Shown here: in pieces, positions 1 to 10,015 of the stretch | Layout: every line of letters starts with the position of its first letter | How positions within the stretch are numbered: position 1 is the first letter of the stretch | Source of the DNA: Pyropia yezoensis | Taxonomy: Eukaryota; Rhodophyta; Bangiophyceae; Bangiales; Bangiaceae | Direction: 5' to 3' | DNA length: 64,000 bases | NCBI GenBank assembly: GCA_009829735.1 | Contig: CM020619.1 | Location: 32,652,283-32,716,282 of the forward strand | Notes under the pieces: generated by a model | Seen by the model: the letters and a program-made list of their open reading frames with translations, nothing else | Told to the model about the DNA's origin: nothing | The model's database searches: none | Translations under genes and position numbers: made by a program

Positions 1-19
1 TGGAGAAGCACGTCGTTCT

Positions 20-142
20 TATAGTGCGCCCCGTAAAGTGTGGACGTGCTCGTGTCGTGATCATGTCACATATCGGCCACTGAACCGATCAAACCCACAC
101 TGCACGACCTGTGCACGTCCACTTTTTACGGGACGCACTATA
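20..142. repeat. Short foldback (inverted repeat) element
   Basis: Two arms of about 32 bp (about 20-51 and 110-142) are near-perfect reverse complements. Both contain the block ATAGTGCG-CCCGTAAA and a GTGGACGTGC core. They flank a loop of about 58 bp. This is seen directly in the sequence. The size and structure fit a small palindromic MITE or a solo foldback. No clear target duplication was found and no ORF is associated. Confidence 0.6.
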
Positions 143-383
143 GGTACGGTTGGCAGGCGGGTAGCGGCGTGGGTGGCCGCGCGCGCCCCGCTGGGCGTGC
201 GCTGCAGCAGCCCGTCACAGCGTGGCGGAGGGATGGCGGTCGTGTGGTCGGCGCAAGCCACACGTGTCGGGCTGGCCAGCCAATCAGTTTGCGCTCGCTA
301 CCGACAGTTGATCTCTTTCTCGGACTTGCTCTCTCGTCCGCCTCCCTTTCGTTGCGTCGCGGACACCGTTCCCGGCCACAGCG

Positions 384-756
384 TAGTGGGGTCTAAAGGA
401 GGACTACCGATTTCTTGCATTCCGGGTGTTTTCCGCTTGCGCAAGAATTTGCAACCCCTTCTCACGGCATGAAGGACGCCGATTTTGAGTACACTTGTTG
501 CTTTACGCTTCCAGTTGCCAGTTGCACAAGCCCGCATGGATGGTGCCCGTCTGCGCCGGAAGCGTACGACCCTCAGCTGCCTGGTGGTACCAGCAGAACA
601 ACGTGCGGGCTTGTGCAACTGGCAACTGCAAGCGTAAAGCAACAAAAGTGCTCAAAATCGGCGTCCTTCATGCCGTGAGAAGGGGTTGCAAATTCTTGCG
701 CAAGCGGAAAACACCCGGAATGCAAGAAATCGGTGGTCCCCCTTTACCCACTGCGC
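384..756. repeat. Long foldback element, about 145-bp arms
   Basis: The left arm (about 384-537) and right arm (about 603-756) are reverse complements over roughly 145 bp with only scattered mismatches. They are separated by a loop of about 65 bp. The core runs inward from ACCGATTTCTTGCATTCCGG to TTGCACAAGCCCGC. A transcript would fold into a long hairpin, so it could be a MITE or a source of small RNA. The open frames across it are by-products of the palindrome. No transposase or target-site duplication was identified. Confidence 0.75.
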
Positions 757-2687
757 AGCCGGGGGTCTTTCTGGCGACGAGCCACGGGCGGCGTCCTGCA
801 GCCGCCAACGGCGTCGCCGCGCTCCGTCTGCTCTATGTCTCACTCGCCGCCCAGCCGGGTTCCCGCCGCCCCCTGAACCGCCTCTCTCGAGGCGGGCGGG
901 GGCGGGGTTGTCGCGCACCCAGTGGCAAGCCCACCGCCTCGGCACAGCGCTCTAGCCCAGTGGTCGGTGGCGCACCGCTACGCTGCGTGAGCGGCCTCTC
1001 TGGGCGTGCGTCGCGTTGGGTAGCCTGTAGTCGGGGGGGCTAACCAGATGCCCTCACGAGCGCGTGAGGGCCTATCTACTCTTGCAGAACTGGAGGTGGC
1101 TCCCCGTTTTTCTTTCACGGCCTGCGCAGTGCGCCTAACGAGTGGACGTCAGGAAGACTGACCAGTGGCCGTGCATCGCCATGTGGACAGCCCCACTCCA
1201 GTTGACCGAGTGTCGAGGACGCAGTGGGTCAGCGCCAGCCGCAAGCGCGCTGATGGTGCGCACGCGTGCATGGGCTTCTCAGCTCATGCCGCAGGGGTCA
1301 GCGGGAGCGCGAAATTTAATCAGTTGGTGTGCCCAGCGGGGGGGCGCACTGATGGTCCCCCGAGCAGCCAAGAGACCACGTGCCTCAGCGTGTGCAACGG
1401 AGGGGTCGCTGCCGCTGGTCGCCGAGGTCGCCGCGGGCTGCTTGCTGGGAGGGAGGCCATTGCACTGGCGGATTCACAATGTGGGTGGTGTAGGACGGAC
1501 GAAGCCGCACCACAGATGTAAAACACAGCAGGAGGACGTTATGTATTGTGTGCACCGTGGTTTGCGTGGGCGGGCGGCAAACGTTGCGCCAGGATGACCC
1601 CACAGACTGTGCCGACGTGGCATCCGCCCAAGCGTGGCGACGAGGCGTGTGGTTTGCGAACGAAGAGCGTAATGTAACAAACCTGCGAGGGACACCAAGG
1701 GCGCATCTACAACACACCCAGACATGCAGTGCACAACACTGCGCAGTGCAAGCAAACGGGACACGCAGAGAGAAGAACCGGAAACTGCAAGAGGGGCATG
1801 TTTTGTGCGAGAGCAGAGCAGAGAAGTGCGCACACACTTGGACGCACAGATAAAGGAACAAGTAACTGCAAGCGGTGTATATTTTTTGTTGGCCAACATG
1901 GGGAGAGGAGCAGAGATGAACGTACTGTATGTACAGTACATACAGTAATGTCCAACAAAAAACAGTCGCACACCCTTAAAAGTACAAAGGAGTGTTGCCA
2001 CGGCGCTCCCGGTGACCGATCGTTCACCATCTCGCCCAGCCGCTCGATAGCAGACCGGGCGGGGGTTTCGATCCAGCCGCAAGGCGACCGACGGGACCGG
2101 CTCCGCGGCGGACACTCATAGCCCCAACAAACTCCAGCAGTCAACTCCAACGGTGGCAGGGTCAGGGGTGCGCCAAAACGGGCGAATCCCAAGACAGCCG
2201 CCCCACCGGTCGCATCGCCCGTCAGCCGATTTCCAGCGTCGGTGCATCGCAGCCCACAAGCGGCAAGCGCGCGTTCCTTTGTCGCAACGGCAGTCAGCGC
2301 GGCAGGTCTCAGTGGTCGACCATTCGCGCGGCCCCAGAGCATGAGGCGCCCTTCATCGCTACCACGCCCGCAGGTTCATCACCGCCCCACCCCCTTGCCT
2401 CGAAGATGCTGTCTGCACAACAGGGTGCCCATTGTGGCGCACCGACAGGGGCGCTCCGTGCAACTGCCTCGCTCGTCGCGGGATACAATGAGCCAACCTT
2501 GGGTCGCCACCCCCCCGCCGCAATTACCCGTGGTGGAGACTGCACGTCAACCACAACCTGGTAAAATACTCCGTGACACGCATAACCAGGATTGCGTGTA
2601 CATCCCCGGTGGGCGGTACATGCGTCCCTCCGGATGGTGACGGGGGAAGTGTCGTGGTAGCTTCTTAAGCACAGCCGCTTGGTTGTC
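757..2687. other. Non-coding stretch with small palindromes
   Basis: I see no convincing gene here; the open frames are GC-driven. Small structures are visible. A perfect 9-bp stem with an AGCG loop lies at about 1050-1071 (GCCCTCACG/CGTGAGGGC). An inverted repeat of 12 bp either side of one base lies at about 1924-1948 (TACTGTATGTAC and complement). The latter sits inside a wider inverted repeat of TTTTTTGTTGG (about 1880-1965), suggesting a degraded foldback insertion. Confidence 0.5.
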
Positions 2688-3101
2688 TCAATCCAGGAAG
2701 TGCCGCCCGCATGTTGCCGTCGTGTGCACGACGCACTCCCCGCGGCGGCGGTTGTCATAGACCGGGGCATCACCATAGGCGGGGGCCGGCGGCGGAAGGC
2801 CACCCTGCGCCGTGGACTGGCCATCAGAAGCTCCCCCTCCAGCGGCCCTTCCCTTCCGGCCGCCCCCCTCCGTACGCCGGCGGCGGCTGGACGCAGCCGC
2901 GGTGGCAGCCGCCACTACCGCTGCCGCTGCGGCGGTCGTCTCCTCGACTGCGGCAACGGCACGCGCTGACGACACGGCCGCAGCAAGGCGAAAGCGATAC
3001 GACCACGCGCAGTCGACGTTGCAGAAGACGTTGCGGCCATCGACCACGGCGCCGACGGTGGAGATATGCGTGCGCCCACAGTTGGCACAGGCCAGGGCCA
3101 T
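2688..3101 (-). CDS. Small candidate protein with an N-terminal CxxC...CxxxC zinc finger
   Basis: A 137-residue frame starts at an ATG at 3101. Its first 40 residues are protein-like, with C5-x2-C8 and C27-x3-C31 around a GAVVDGRNVFC segment. This resembles a treble-clef FCS/MYM-type zinc finger. After an Ala-rich stretch and a basic Gly-rich linker it ends in a short Cys/His tail at a stop. The ATG was chosen because it sits four residues before the first Cys; the frame stays open upstream but is low-complexity there. Seen: the four cysteines and their spacing. Inferred: zinc binding, perhaps to nucleic acid or protein. The 3' half could be wrong if an intron is present. No neighbours suggest a pathway. 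Confidence 0.4.
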   Translation of the reverse strand: MALACANCGRTHISTVGAVVDGRNVFCNVDCAWSYRFRLAAAVSSARAVAAVEETTAAAAAVVAAATAAASSRRRRTEGGGRKGRAAGGGASDGQSTAQGGLPPPAPAYGDAPVYDNRRRGECVVHTTATCGRHFLD

Positions 3102-4245
3102 GCTGCGACAGAGAGGGAGGGGGGAGGGGGTGAGGGCGTGGAGAAGGGGACACGGGTCGGATGGGAGGGCCAGTGACGGTGGCGGGGGCCGGGGAATGGG
3201 GAGGGAGGCAGATCGAAAACGGGCAGAGAAGATGAGCCGGTTGCGCGCCCGGCAGGCTCGACGACGTAGGGGCAGGATCGTTTCGACTTGCTGCCAACCG
3301 GGCGAGGTGAGCTGCGTGCGTGCGTACACGGACTCGTGCCGCCCCAATGATCACGTTGATGTACCCCGTGAGTGGACCCAGTGTGAGCGGGCCTGGGGTC
3401 AGGCAGGAGGCAGAGCGGGTCAAGGGGCACTCGTGGAGTGGAAAGCACACGCAAGAAGCGCCGCCACTGGCGTCTGGGCCTGCTTGCAGAGGGGTGACCC
3501 ACTGGCACCACACCTCACGGTCGCATGGCCAGTGACGGTGTGACAGCAGATCACGCCGACAGCCCTCTTTGCCGTGCATCTGAAGCTTGCCCACCCGCCC
3601 CAGCACATGCTTGGGGGGCCCTGCAAAATATCAGCGCTGGAGAGGGGCCAACATGTTCCACCTGTGGGGCCGTATGGGCCCTCCCCATGGGGGCCCACTG
3701 GTCACCACTCCAGCGGCTGCCAGCGGACAGGTGGAGCTGGCGTGGTAGCAAAGGGGCACAACCGGTGGGCCGCTCTCAGCCGGCGACAAGGCCCAATCCG
3801 CCGCTACATCTGGTCCTGGCCGCCTTTTCAAAGAACAGGAGACTGCCAAAGCGCGACCTACGCAGGCTCCATCATGGCCCACCCGGTGCAGCCAACGCGC
3901 AATTAATGAAATTCCATATGTGCTCACCTCGTGACCACCAAGGTGCCCGCTCATGGATATCACTGTACGTATTTACAGTATGTACATACGGTCATGGGAT
4001 CTGTCGTGCTCCCTGCCCCAGTTTCAGCTGGCAAGTTCTCATCGCGCTCGCTGAATCGCGAGACACACGATGCAAGGCCTGCATTCCCGGTTCCACTTCC
4101 TGCAGCGGCAAACTCTCTGGTGGGAGGGGCGCAGCGCAGCTGTTGCGTCTGCGAGCCAGGATTGCGCGTCCCGAGGCGCCCCACGCGGGGTGTTTTTCAG
4201 AGCGGCTGCTCCTTGAGGGAGGCGTGGGGGCTCACCCCCCGGCTG
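3102..4245. other. No gene recognised
   Basis: Open frames exist on both strands but have biased composition and no motifs. An AT-richer patch at about 3905-4005 holds TACAGTATGTACATAC, similar to the palindrome near 1924-1948. It may be another fragment of the same short repeat. Confidence 0.4.
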
Positions 4246-5093
4246 TCACGACACCCCTTCCCACGGGGTTGTGCGCGTGGGGGCAGCCGCCTCCTCTTCC
4301 AATCCTGGACACGTCCAGCTCGGAAGCACCACATCCTGTAGATGCACGCAATGCGACGCGTTGACGGCAAGCGTCGTACCCGGGCGTGGCGGGGATGTAA
4401 TGGTCAGCTCATACAGGCGGGTGCCGCACAGCGTCAGTGACATGGCCGACGCGACAAATGGCTTGACGTCAGACCGCGCGCCCTGGAGGGGCAACAATTC
4501 AAGGCGACCCGACACACCTTTGCACCAGCTCACATCCACATTGGCAATGGCCGCCGCCCGCCCAGGCGGTGACCAACCCCGTCCGCGTCACGGCCGTGGC
4601 GGGCATGGTAAGGGTGTGGAGCACCCCTTTCCGCTCTTCCGCTGCAGCAGCGGACCCCATCAAGGACACCGTCGCGGCCACGTGGTCGTCCCCCCACCAG
4701 CTGCACCGAGCGACACGGAGGTCCCGCAAGTGACTGTCCGGCGAGCTCAACACCCGAAACGCAGCGGGCCGCAGCACCGACGCGGCGGGTGGCCAGCGGC
4801 CATCGTCGCCAATCGTCTCGGTGCCAGCTCTCCACAACGGTGGTGCCCAGGATGTGCCCCGCCGGCCCCGACAGGGCAGTCTCGCGCGCAAACACCGCCG
4901 CGGGGATGCCCATGTTGTCAATGACCAGCTTGGGGACGTCGCAAAAGGCAATCACCGTGCGGGACGGCTCAACGCCGTCGAGCCCGCGGTGGACGCCACC
5001 CTCTACTGGCAGGCCGTCGCGTACGCGTGCGCGCGCGTCGCGCACGCGGCGCGGCGCCCCCCCCCCCCCCCCGACGCGCTGGTGGTGCTTCAT
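4246..5093 (-). pseudogene. LRR-like coding remnant broken over three frames
   Basis: Three minus-strand frames in succession carry protein-like text with a leucine-rich-repeat rhythm. The first (from about 5090) includes VIAFCDVPKLVIDNMGIP. The second (about 4700-4560) includes LRDLRVARC and GVLHTLTMPATAV. The third (about 4530-4300) includes LYELTITSP and CVHLQDVVLPSW. The spacing of L/V/I and C fits LRR strands of the type LxxLxIxxC. No single frame spans them, so either two indels have broken a gene, introns are present, or the assembly has errors. A C-run at about 5056-5072 is a likely slip point. LRR assignment is by eye only; no start or stop is assigned. Confidence 0.3.
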
Positions 5094-6167
5094 CTCACCG
5101 ACATCCCGGCCGCTGCGGCGGCGGCGGCAGCAGCCCCGGCGGCGTCTAACGACGTCGATGACAGGGGGCGTGGCGCTGGGGGGGCTTGCGGTACGCGGGA
5201 CGGCGCGCCCGGCAGGGACTTTCGCGCCGCCGTGACGGCCTACTGCGAGGGCTTCCTCGGTGCGGAGGCGGTGGCGGGGGTGGTCCCCGAGTCATCCGAG
5301 GGCCCACCGAGGGACCGCCTGTACCGAGGGCCCGCCTGTCGTACTTCTCTGTGCATGTACTGTACTGTACATGTCGTTCCCTGCCCTGACACTCACAATC
5401 CCCATTGCCCGGCCCAGAGAATCGGGTGCGTCGACGGATTGTCACGTACACACAATCTCCATTGCCCGAAACAACCATCTCAGTCGAATGCACGTCGGTG
5501 GTTCAATCCTGGCAGATTTCCGAATCTGCCGTTGGCAGACGGGAGAATCTGACCTGTCTAGGTATCCCCATATCTACATACGAACACAGTCGAGAACTGC
5601 CAACAGCTCAGCGGAACCACGCAAATCAACTCGTCTATTTTCACCCCATGACACCGACACACACACCCGAATAGGAAAACCACGACAATCCATATCAGGG
5701 ACATGTGTTCCCGAATAGAAAGTGTCTACACTGTTGTTTGGATTGGCGTCACCGAAAGGCCACGGGCGTCACATTCATGTCGACCGCCTTTCCCTCCAAT
5801 ACGCCGCCTCACCTTGTGTGGTCGAGCAAACCGGGAGGACCCTGACGACGCGACGTCGTGGTGCGCTGGTTGGAATGGCGGACGACAGACGCGAGAGGTG
5901 GCGCGCTTGTCCGCATGGTAGACGCGAGTGATCAGCTGGCCCGGGCGCACTTCTCGCCCTCATGACAAAATCGTACAGGGCGCCAGCCCACGTGCTACGC
6001 CGGGACAGAGGTGCTGCGTGGCCACACCAGCCCACTGGAGGAGGCACCACGGGTACTATTTCATCTTCCACCACATCACCTTGCACGCACACGTGCCCAG
6101 GTGTGGAGACGTTGCGGGGACCGGCAGAACCCCCCCGCACTTGTGCTTCCTGCCACGTCTACCTGAA
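5094..6167. promoter_or_regulatory. Lower-GC upstream region of the Ulp1/GIY-YIG gene
   Basis: 5350-5760 is clearly less GC-rich than its surroundings, as expected for a promoter or 5' flank of the gene at 6168. It holds a perfect hairpin at 5511-5530 (GGCAGATT-TCCG-AATCTGCC). It also holds a direct repeat of ACAATCYCCATTGCCC at about 5395 and 5452, and a CATGTAC...GTACATG palindrome near 5355. No TATA box was placed. The regulatory role is inference from position and composition only. Confidence 0.3.
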
Positions 6168-9100
6168 ATGGGCGCTGTCTCCGAAGAAGAAAAGCAGCGG
6201 GTCAGGGAGAGGGACCGCCTTACGCGGCGTGCACGAAAGGCCGCCCGACGTGCTGCTGCCGCCGCGACCGCGACCACTACGGGAGGTCATGTGCCAGGCG
6301 GTAAGCCATTTGAACAAAAGGCACCCCTCGGCAAGGCAACTCTGATCGCCCCACACCCCCCTCTACCCGCCCCGACTCTCTCGCCCAAGACACTGGGTAC
6401 CTCTCTAGTGTCCCCCGGCGGCGTTTCTGATGCGGCTCGTGGCGCAAGCACCACCGCTGGTGCTGCTTGGCACCCGGCGTGGCACCCGTCTCCCTCAACC
6501 GGCGTGTTGTTGGGAGAGGCCCGACCACCACCACCTCCAGCCGTGGCACGGACGGCGTGTGGTGGCGTCCCCCGTGACGCCGACGGCGTGTCACCTACTG
6601 CCCGTGCTGCCGCCCGCGGTACCGGCTGCTCCCCCCTCCTGTCGTTCACCACCGACAGTGTCCCCACCCCCCCCATTGGTTCTGCCGCCCGTGGCCCGCC
6701 ACCATCCCTCCGTGTGCTGGGTGTCACAGTGCGACAAGCGGAACTGGACACTTTGCTCCAGCCAACCCAGTGGATGTCGGATGTGGCGATGGACGCGGTC
6801 AAGGTGTTGCTGATGGTGGTGAACCGGTGGGCGTGTAGCGTGCGAAGGGCTCGGCCCATCCACATTTTTGATGGCTACATCTACGGCGCACTACGCCCCC
6901 CCGGTGGGAACACGCGCCTGCCTTATGCCTGGGAGAGGGTCGAGCATGTGACGCGGCACATGGACGTCTTTGCCTTTGACAAACTGGTCCTTCCCATTGG
7001 CGCGGATGGCCACTGGTCGGTCGTCGTTGCCGAAACGGCAAGTGGCGCAGTGTCGGTCGCCAACTCTGTCGTTGGAACCCACGCGCACCCCACCCACGAC
7101 GTCATCATCTGGCTAAACGACGTTGCCCGCCAAGGAAGTCGCACAGTCGCATGGCACCAAGTAGCGACTGCGCCTGCCCCCCAGCAGCAAGACGCCTTCA
7201 GCTGTGGGCCTTTTTCGCTGTGCAGTATGGCGTGTGTGGCTCTCGGGCTGGACCCTTCCACCTCGTCGCTGCATGTGGCCACGTCGTTCCGGTCAACCAT
7301 AGTCGAGGCCATCACCGGCCTCTGTGCGACTGGTACTGTGGCCGGGGGGACGTGCCAAGCAAGCCACGGTGGCATTACAGAGGCCGCTGTGAGGCTGGCG
7401 AGCCCTCTTTGTGCGGTTACTCACGCGGTCCCGCCTGACTCGACCGCCCTTCTCCCCTACATCCTCCCTTGTCCTGTGGGCCCTGTCCCGCTGCCCGTCG
7501 CGCCTCTGGTGGGGACTCTTCAACCACCGCCGCAGGGCCCTGGTATGACAACCACCGCCCGTGCGCCCGCGTCTACCCAGCCATGGCAGACACCCCCCGG
7601 GACGCAGCCTCTGCGGTCACGAACCGCATCCATCTCTACCTGTCACCTATCTAGCCCGTCCCACCCAGACCCGGTGCCGCCACCACCACCCATCACACCA
7701 GCCAACGAACCAGGTGTGGGCACACCGTCGCCGATGGACGTACCGTCACGGGGACCGCCGGGACCGCACCCCCTTCGTCAACGACCAACACCCCGCTCGT
7801 TACCCACCCCGCCGCCGTCTTCAGACGCTGATCAAGGGCGGCAACTGACACACATGTCCACGAGAGCACCACTTCGTGGATTGTCTTTCCCTGTGGCAGC
7901 TGCGTCCCCGTGCCGGTCACGGGCGCCATCCTCGTCACCGCCTCCTGTGCGACGCAGGTCAGCCCGTACGCGGCGTCTCCTGATCCCAGTGGCGCCGCCT
8001 GCACCCAGTGCCACACCATCTCCATCTTCCCCCCGTTCCTACCCGACCCCTCCCCCATCCCCCTCCCCATCGCCGGCGGTTTCTTCTTCCTCTTTCTACC
8101 CGACCCCGCGCCCATCCCCCTCCCCACCCCCTGCGGTGCGGCAGCCCGATCAACGACATACGCCCGTTGAGGGCAACTGTTCTCCCCCCCCACATCGAGG
8201 TGGGGCACGGCGCCGACCTGCGCGTCGCTCTCCGTCACCATGCTCACCGTACCGGCGCCGCGGGTCACCGGCGCCATGTACTCAGTCCGAGGGGTCCGCC
8301 GGTTCTCGTTCGAGTCACGGCCGACGGCCGAGTTCTCCTGGACCTTTACCGGCTGTCACGTGCACATCGACAGACAACGCGTCCACAGCAAGCCCCCCCG
8401 ATCGCGACAACATGCCGATAGGTGACGCGGATGCAAACGCTATCCTCTGCCTTCTTGAAGGCGAAGCCGTCGCCCCCATCGATGATGCCGCTACCGTGTG
8501 CTCTTCCTCGTGGCCTGACCTCGTCTGCATCGGCGGGGTGGTCACCGACGGAGACCGTGCCGTGGCCAAGACCCTACGGCGACAGGCACTCCAGGCACAC
8601 GCTGAGGGCCTTGATGTTCTTGGATCCAGCGCCTCTCCTTCTCAGCGCAAGCAAGGTGGTACTGGCCGCAAGGGCGGTCCCGTCGGCGTCCTCTACGTAT
8701 GGGTACTGAGAAAAGAAGGTCACCCTGACGACGGCAGGATCTACATTGGGCGTGTCGTTCGATCCGGTCTCGCGGCGGCGGATGCGCTCAAGGACCGCAC
8801 GGACCAGCACCTCCGCCAGTGGGCATCCGACGCGTTTGACACCGCTTTGAGGGAGCACGGTGCCAGCGCCTTTCTGGTGTTTTGTGCCATGATGTGGGAG
8901 GACGCACCCACACAAGACGCTGCAGAGGAGTGGGCAGCGCTCGCAGAGCTGAGCTTTGTCCTCAAGAATGGTGGGCTGGCCACCGACGCGGAGGGCGCTG
9001 CAAACGGCAAGCGTCCGACTTTCAACTCTATTCTTCCGTCCGTGCCCTTCCACGCCGAAGCCCGCCAACGCCAGCGCATGCGCGTCGCGGGCCGGGTCGC

Positions 9101-9902
9101 GGACTTTGTCCGCCAGATCAAGGAGTTTCACGCCCTGTACCACCACGCAGACGTGCCGACGACAGGACGCCACGCGAAACTTGGCAAGCTACTGGCCAGT
9201 GTTCGTACAAGGCACACGTGGCGGTCCACATTGATACAGAGGTTTGTGAGGCACGCCCTCGCAGATTGTGACGTTTCGTGGGAAGCAGACGGGGTTCTTC
9301 TTCTTCGCCGGACCCGACTTCGAGCGGCCGTACCCAACTTCGAGAAGTGGTGGGACCAGCCTAAAGAATCGCCACCAAAGCGGCCCGTGCGACACAAGCG
9401 CCCCCGCACTGCTCGCCAACGTGTCTCAGGGAACGTTTGTCAAAGGCTGCCCTTCGTGCTCGAGTGTTGGCGAAACGGGACCATGCCTCCAGACGTTGCT
9501 GTCGTGCTGGAAAGCCGCGGAGTCACGGCGGATGTCCTGTCGGGATGGGTGACCCCCGCAGCATTGAAACAGCTTGTTACTAGCCGAGTCAACGCGACAA
9601 AGCATAGACAAGCCGAAAAGCGCGCCCGAGAAGAAGCAGCATCGGAAGCAGTACCCGTCGGCAAGGTCGCCAGACGGACAAGAAGGGACGGCCGCAAACG
9701 CGACAACCGAGACGGGGCGAGCGCCGGGGCCACGACACTGGTGGGCGAGCACCAGGGCGGCCCGCGGGGCCGTGCGAGCCGCAGCCGCAACCGGCGACAG
9801 ACACGCAGGGGTGCTCGCGACGAGCCGGACTCTGTCGGAAGTGCAGGGGATGGGCGGGCGGGGACAGCACCCAACACACCCCACCCCCCACCCCCACCGT
9901 AG
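6168..9902 (+). CDS. Ulp1-type cysteine protease fused to a GIY-YIG nuclease-like domain
   Basis: 1244 residues, one uninterrupted frame. The frame is open from 5928, but 6168 is the first good ATG (AAATGG) and opens a basic helix. Residues about 200-380 match the C48 (Ulp1/SENP) fold: HW at H282, an Asn at the usual Asp position (N299), Gln340/341 and the nucleophile C346 in DAFSCG. A long Pro/Ser-rich, probably disordered linker follows (about 400-740). Residues about 838-955 read as GIY-YIG: VLY (841-843), IYIG (858-861), R877, E927 and N953. Residues about 977-1036 resemble a helicase-associated domain (ADVP, LGKLL, DVSWEAD). The tail is Lys/Arg-rich. Known: C48 enzymes cleave SUMO-like conjugates, and GIY-YIG domains cut DNA. 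Inferred: a transposon-borne or transposon-derived nuclear protein. No transposase or terminal repeats were recognised around it, so a host gene is also possible. Confidence 0.75.
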   Translation: MGAVSEEEKQRVRERDRLTRRARKAARRAAAAATATTTGGHVPGGKPFEQKAPLGKATLIAPHPPLPAPTLSPKTLGTSLVSPGGVSDAARGASTTAGAAWHPAWHPSPSTGVLLGEARPPPPPAVARTACGGVPRDADGVSPTARAAARGTGCSPLLSFTTDSVPTPPIGSAARGPPPSLRVLGVTVRQAELDTLLQPTQWMSDVAMDAVKVLLMVVNRWACSVRRARPIHIFDGYIYGALRPPGGNTRLPYAWERVEHVTRHMDVFAFDKLVLPIGADGHWSVVVAETASGAVSVANSVVGTHAHPTHDVIIWLNDVARQGSRTVAWHQVATAPAPQQQDAFSCGPFSLCSMACVALGLDPSTSSLHVATSFRSTIVEAITGLCATGTVAGGTCQASHGGITEAAVRLASPLCAVTHAVPPDSTALLPYILPCPVGPVPLPVAPLVGTLQPPPQGPGMTTTARAPASTQPWQTPPGTQPLRSRTASISTCHLSSPSHPDPVPPPPPITPANEPGVGTPSPMDVPSRGPPGPHPLRQRPTPRSLPTPPPSSDADQGRQLTHMSTRAPLRGLSFPVAAASPCRSRAPSSSPPPVRRRSARTRRLLIPVAPPAPSATPSPSSPRSYPTPPPSPSPSPAVSSSSFYPTPRPSPSPPPAVRQPDQRHTPVEGNCSPPPHRGGARRRPARRSPSPCSPYRRRGSPAPCTQSEGSAGSRSSHGRRPSSPGPLPAVTCTSTDNASTASPPDRDNMPIGDADANAILCLLEGEAVAPIDDAATVCSSSWPDLVCIGGVVTDGDRAVAKTLRRQALQAHAEGLDVLGSSASPSQRKQGGTGRKGGPVGVLYVWVLRKEGHPDDGRIYIGRVVRSGLAAADALKDRTDQHLRQWASDAFDTALREHGASAFLVFCAMMWEDAPTQDAAEEWAALAELSFVLKNGGLATDAEGAANGKRPTFNSILPSVPFHAEARQRQRMRVAGRVADFVRQIKEFHALYHHADVPTTGRHAKLGKLLASVRTRHTWRSTLIQRFVRHALADCDVSWEADGVLLLRRTRLRAAVPNFEKWWDQPKESPPKRPVRHKRPRTARQRVSGNVCQRLPFVLECWRNGTMPPDVAVVLESRGVTADVLSGWVTPAALKQLVTSRVNATKHRQAEKRAREEAASEAVPVGKVARRTRRDGRKRDNRDGASAGATTLVGEHQGGPRGRASRSRNRRQTRRGARDEPDSVGSAGDGRAGTAPNTPHPPPPP

Positions 9903-10015
9903 TCGTCTGGTCGACGAACACGGTAGTGGGGGTCACGTTTTGGGAGGGGAGAGAAGAGACACAACACTATGGTGTGGGGGAGCACATTATTCTTATTTTT
10001 CTTCACCCGTTACCA

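Noticed and set aside
1385-2342. Several 150-210 codon minus-strand frames
   Set aside because: Mutually overlapping, Cys/Leu/Ser text without motifs, and they run through the small palindromes.
5928-6167. Longer N terminus for the Ulp1/GIY-YIG protein
   Set aside because: The upstream extension starts at a GTG and has no protein-like features. The ATG at 6168 is in a good context.
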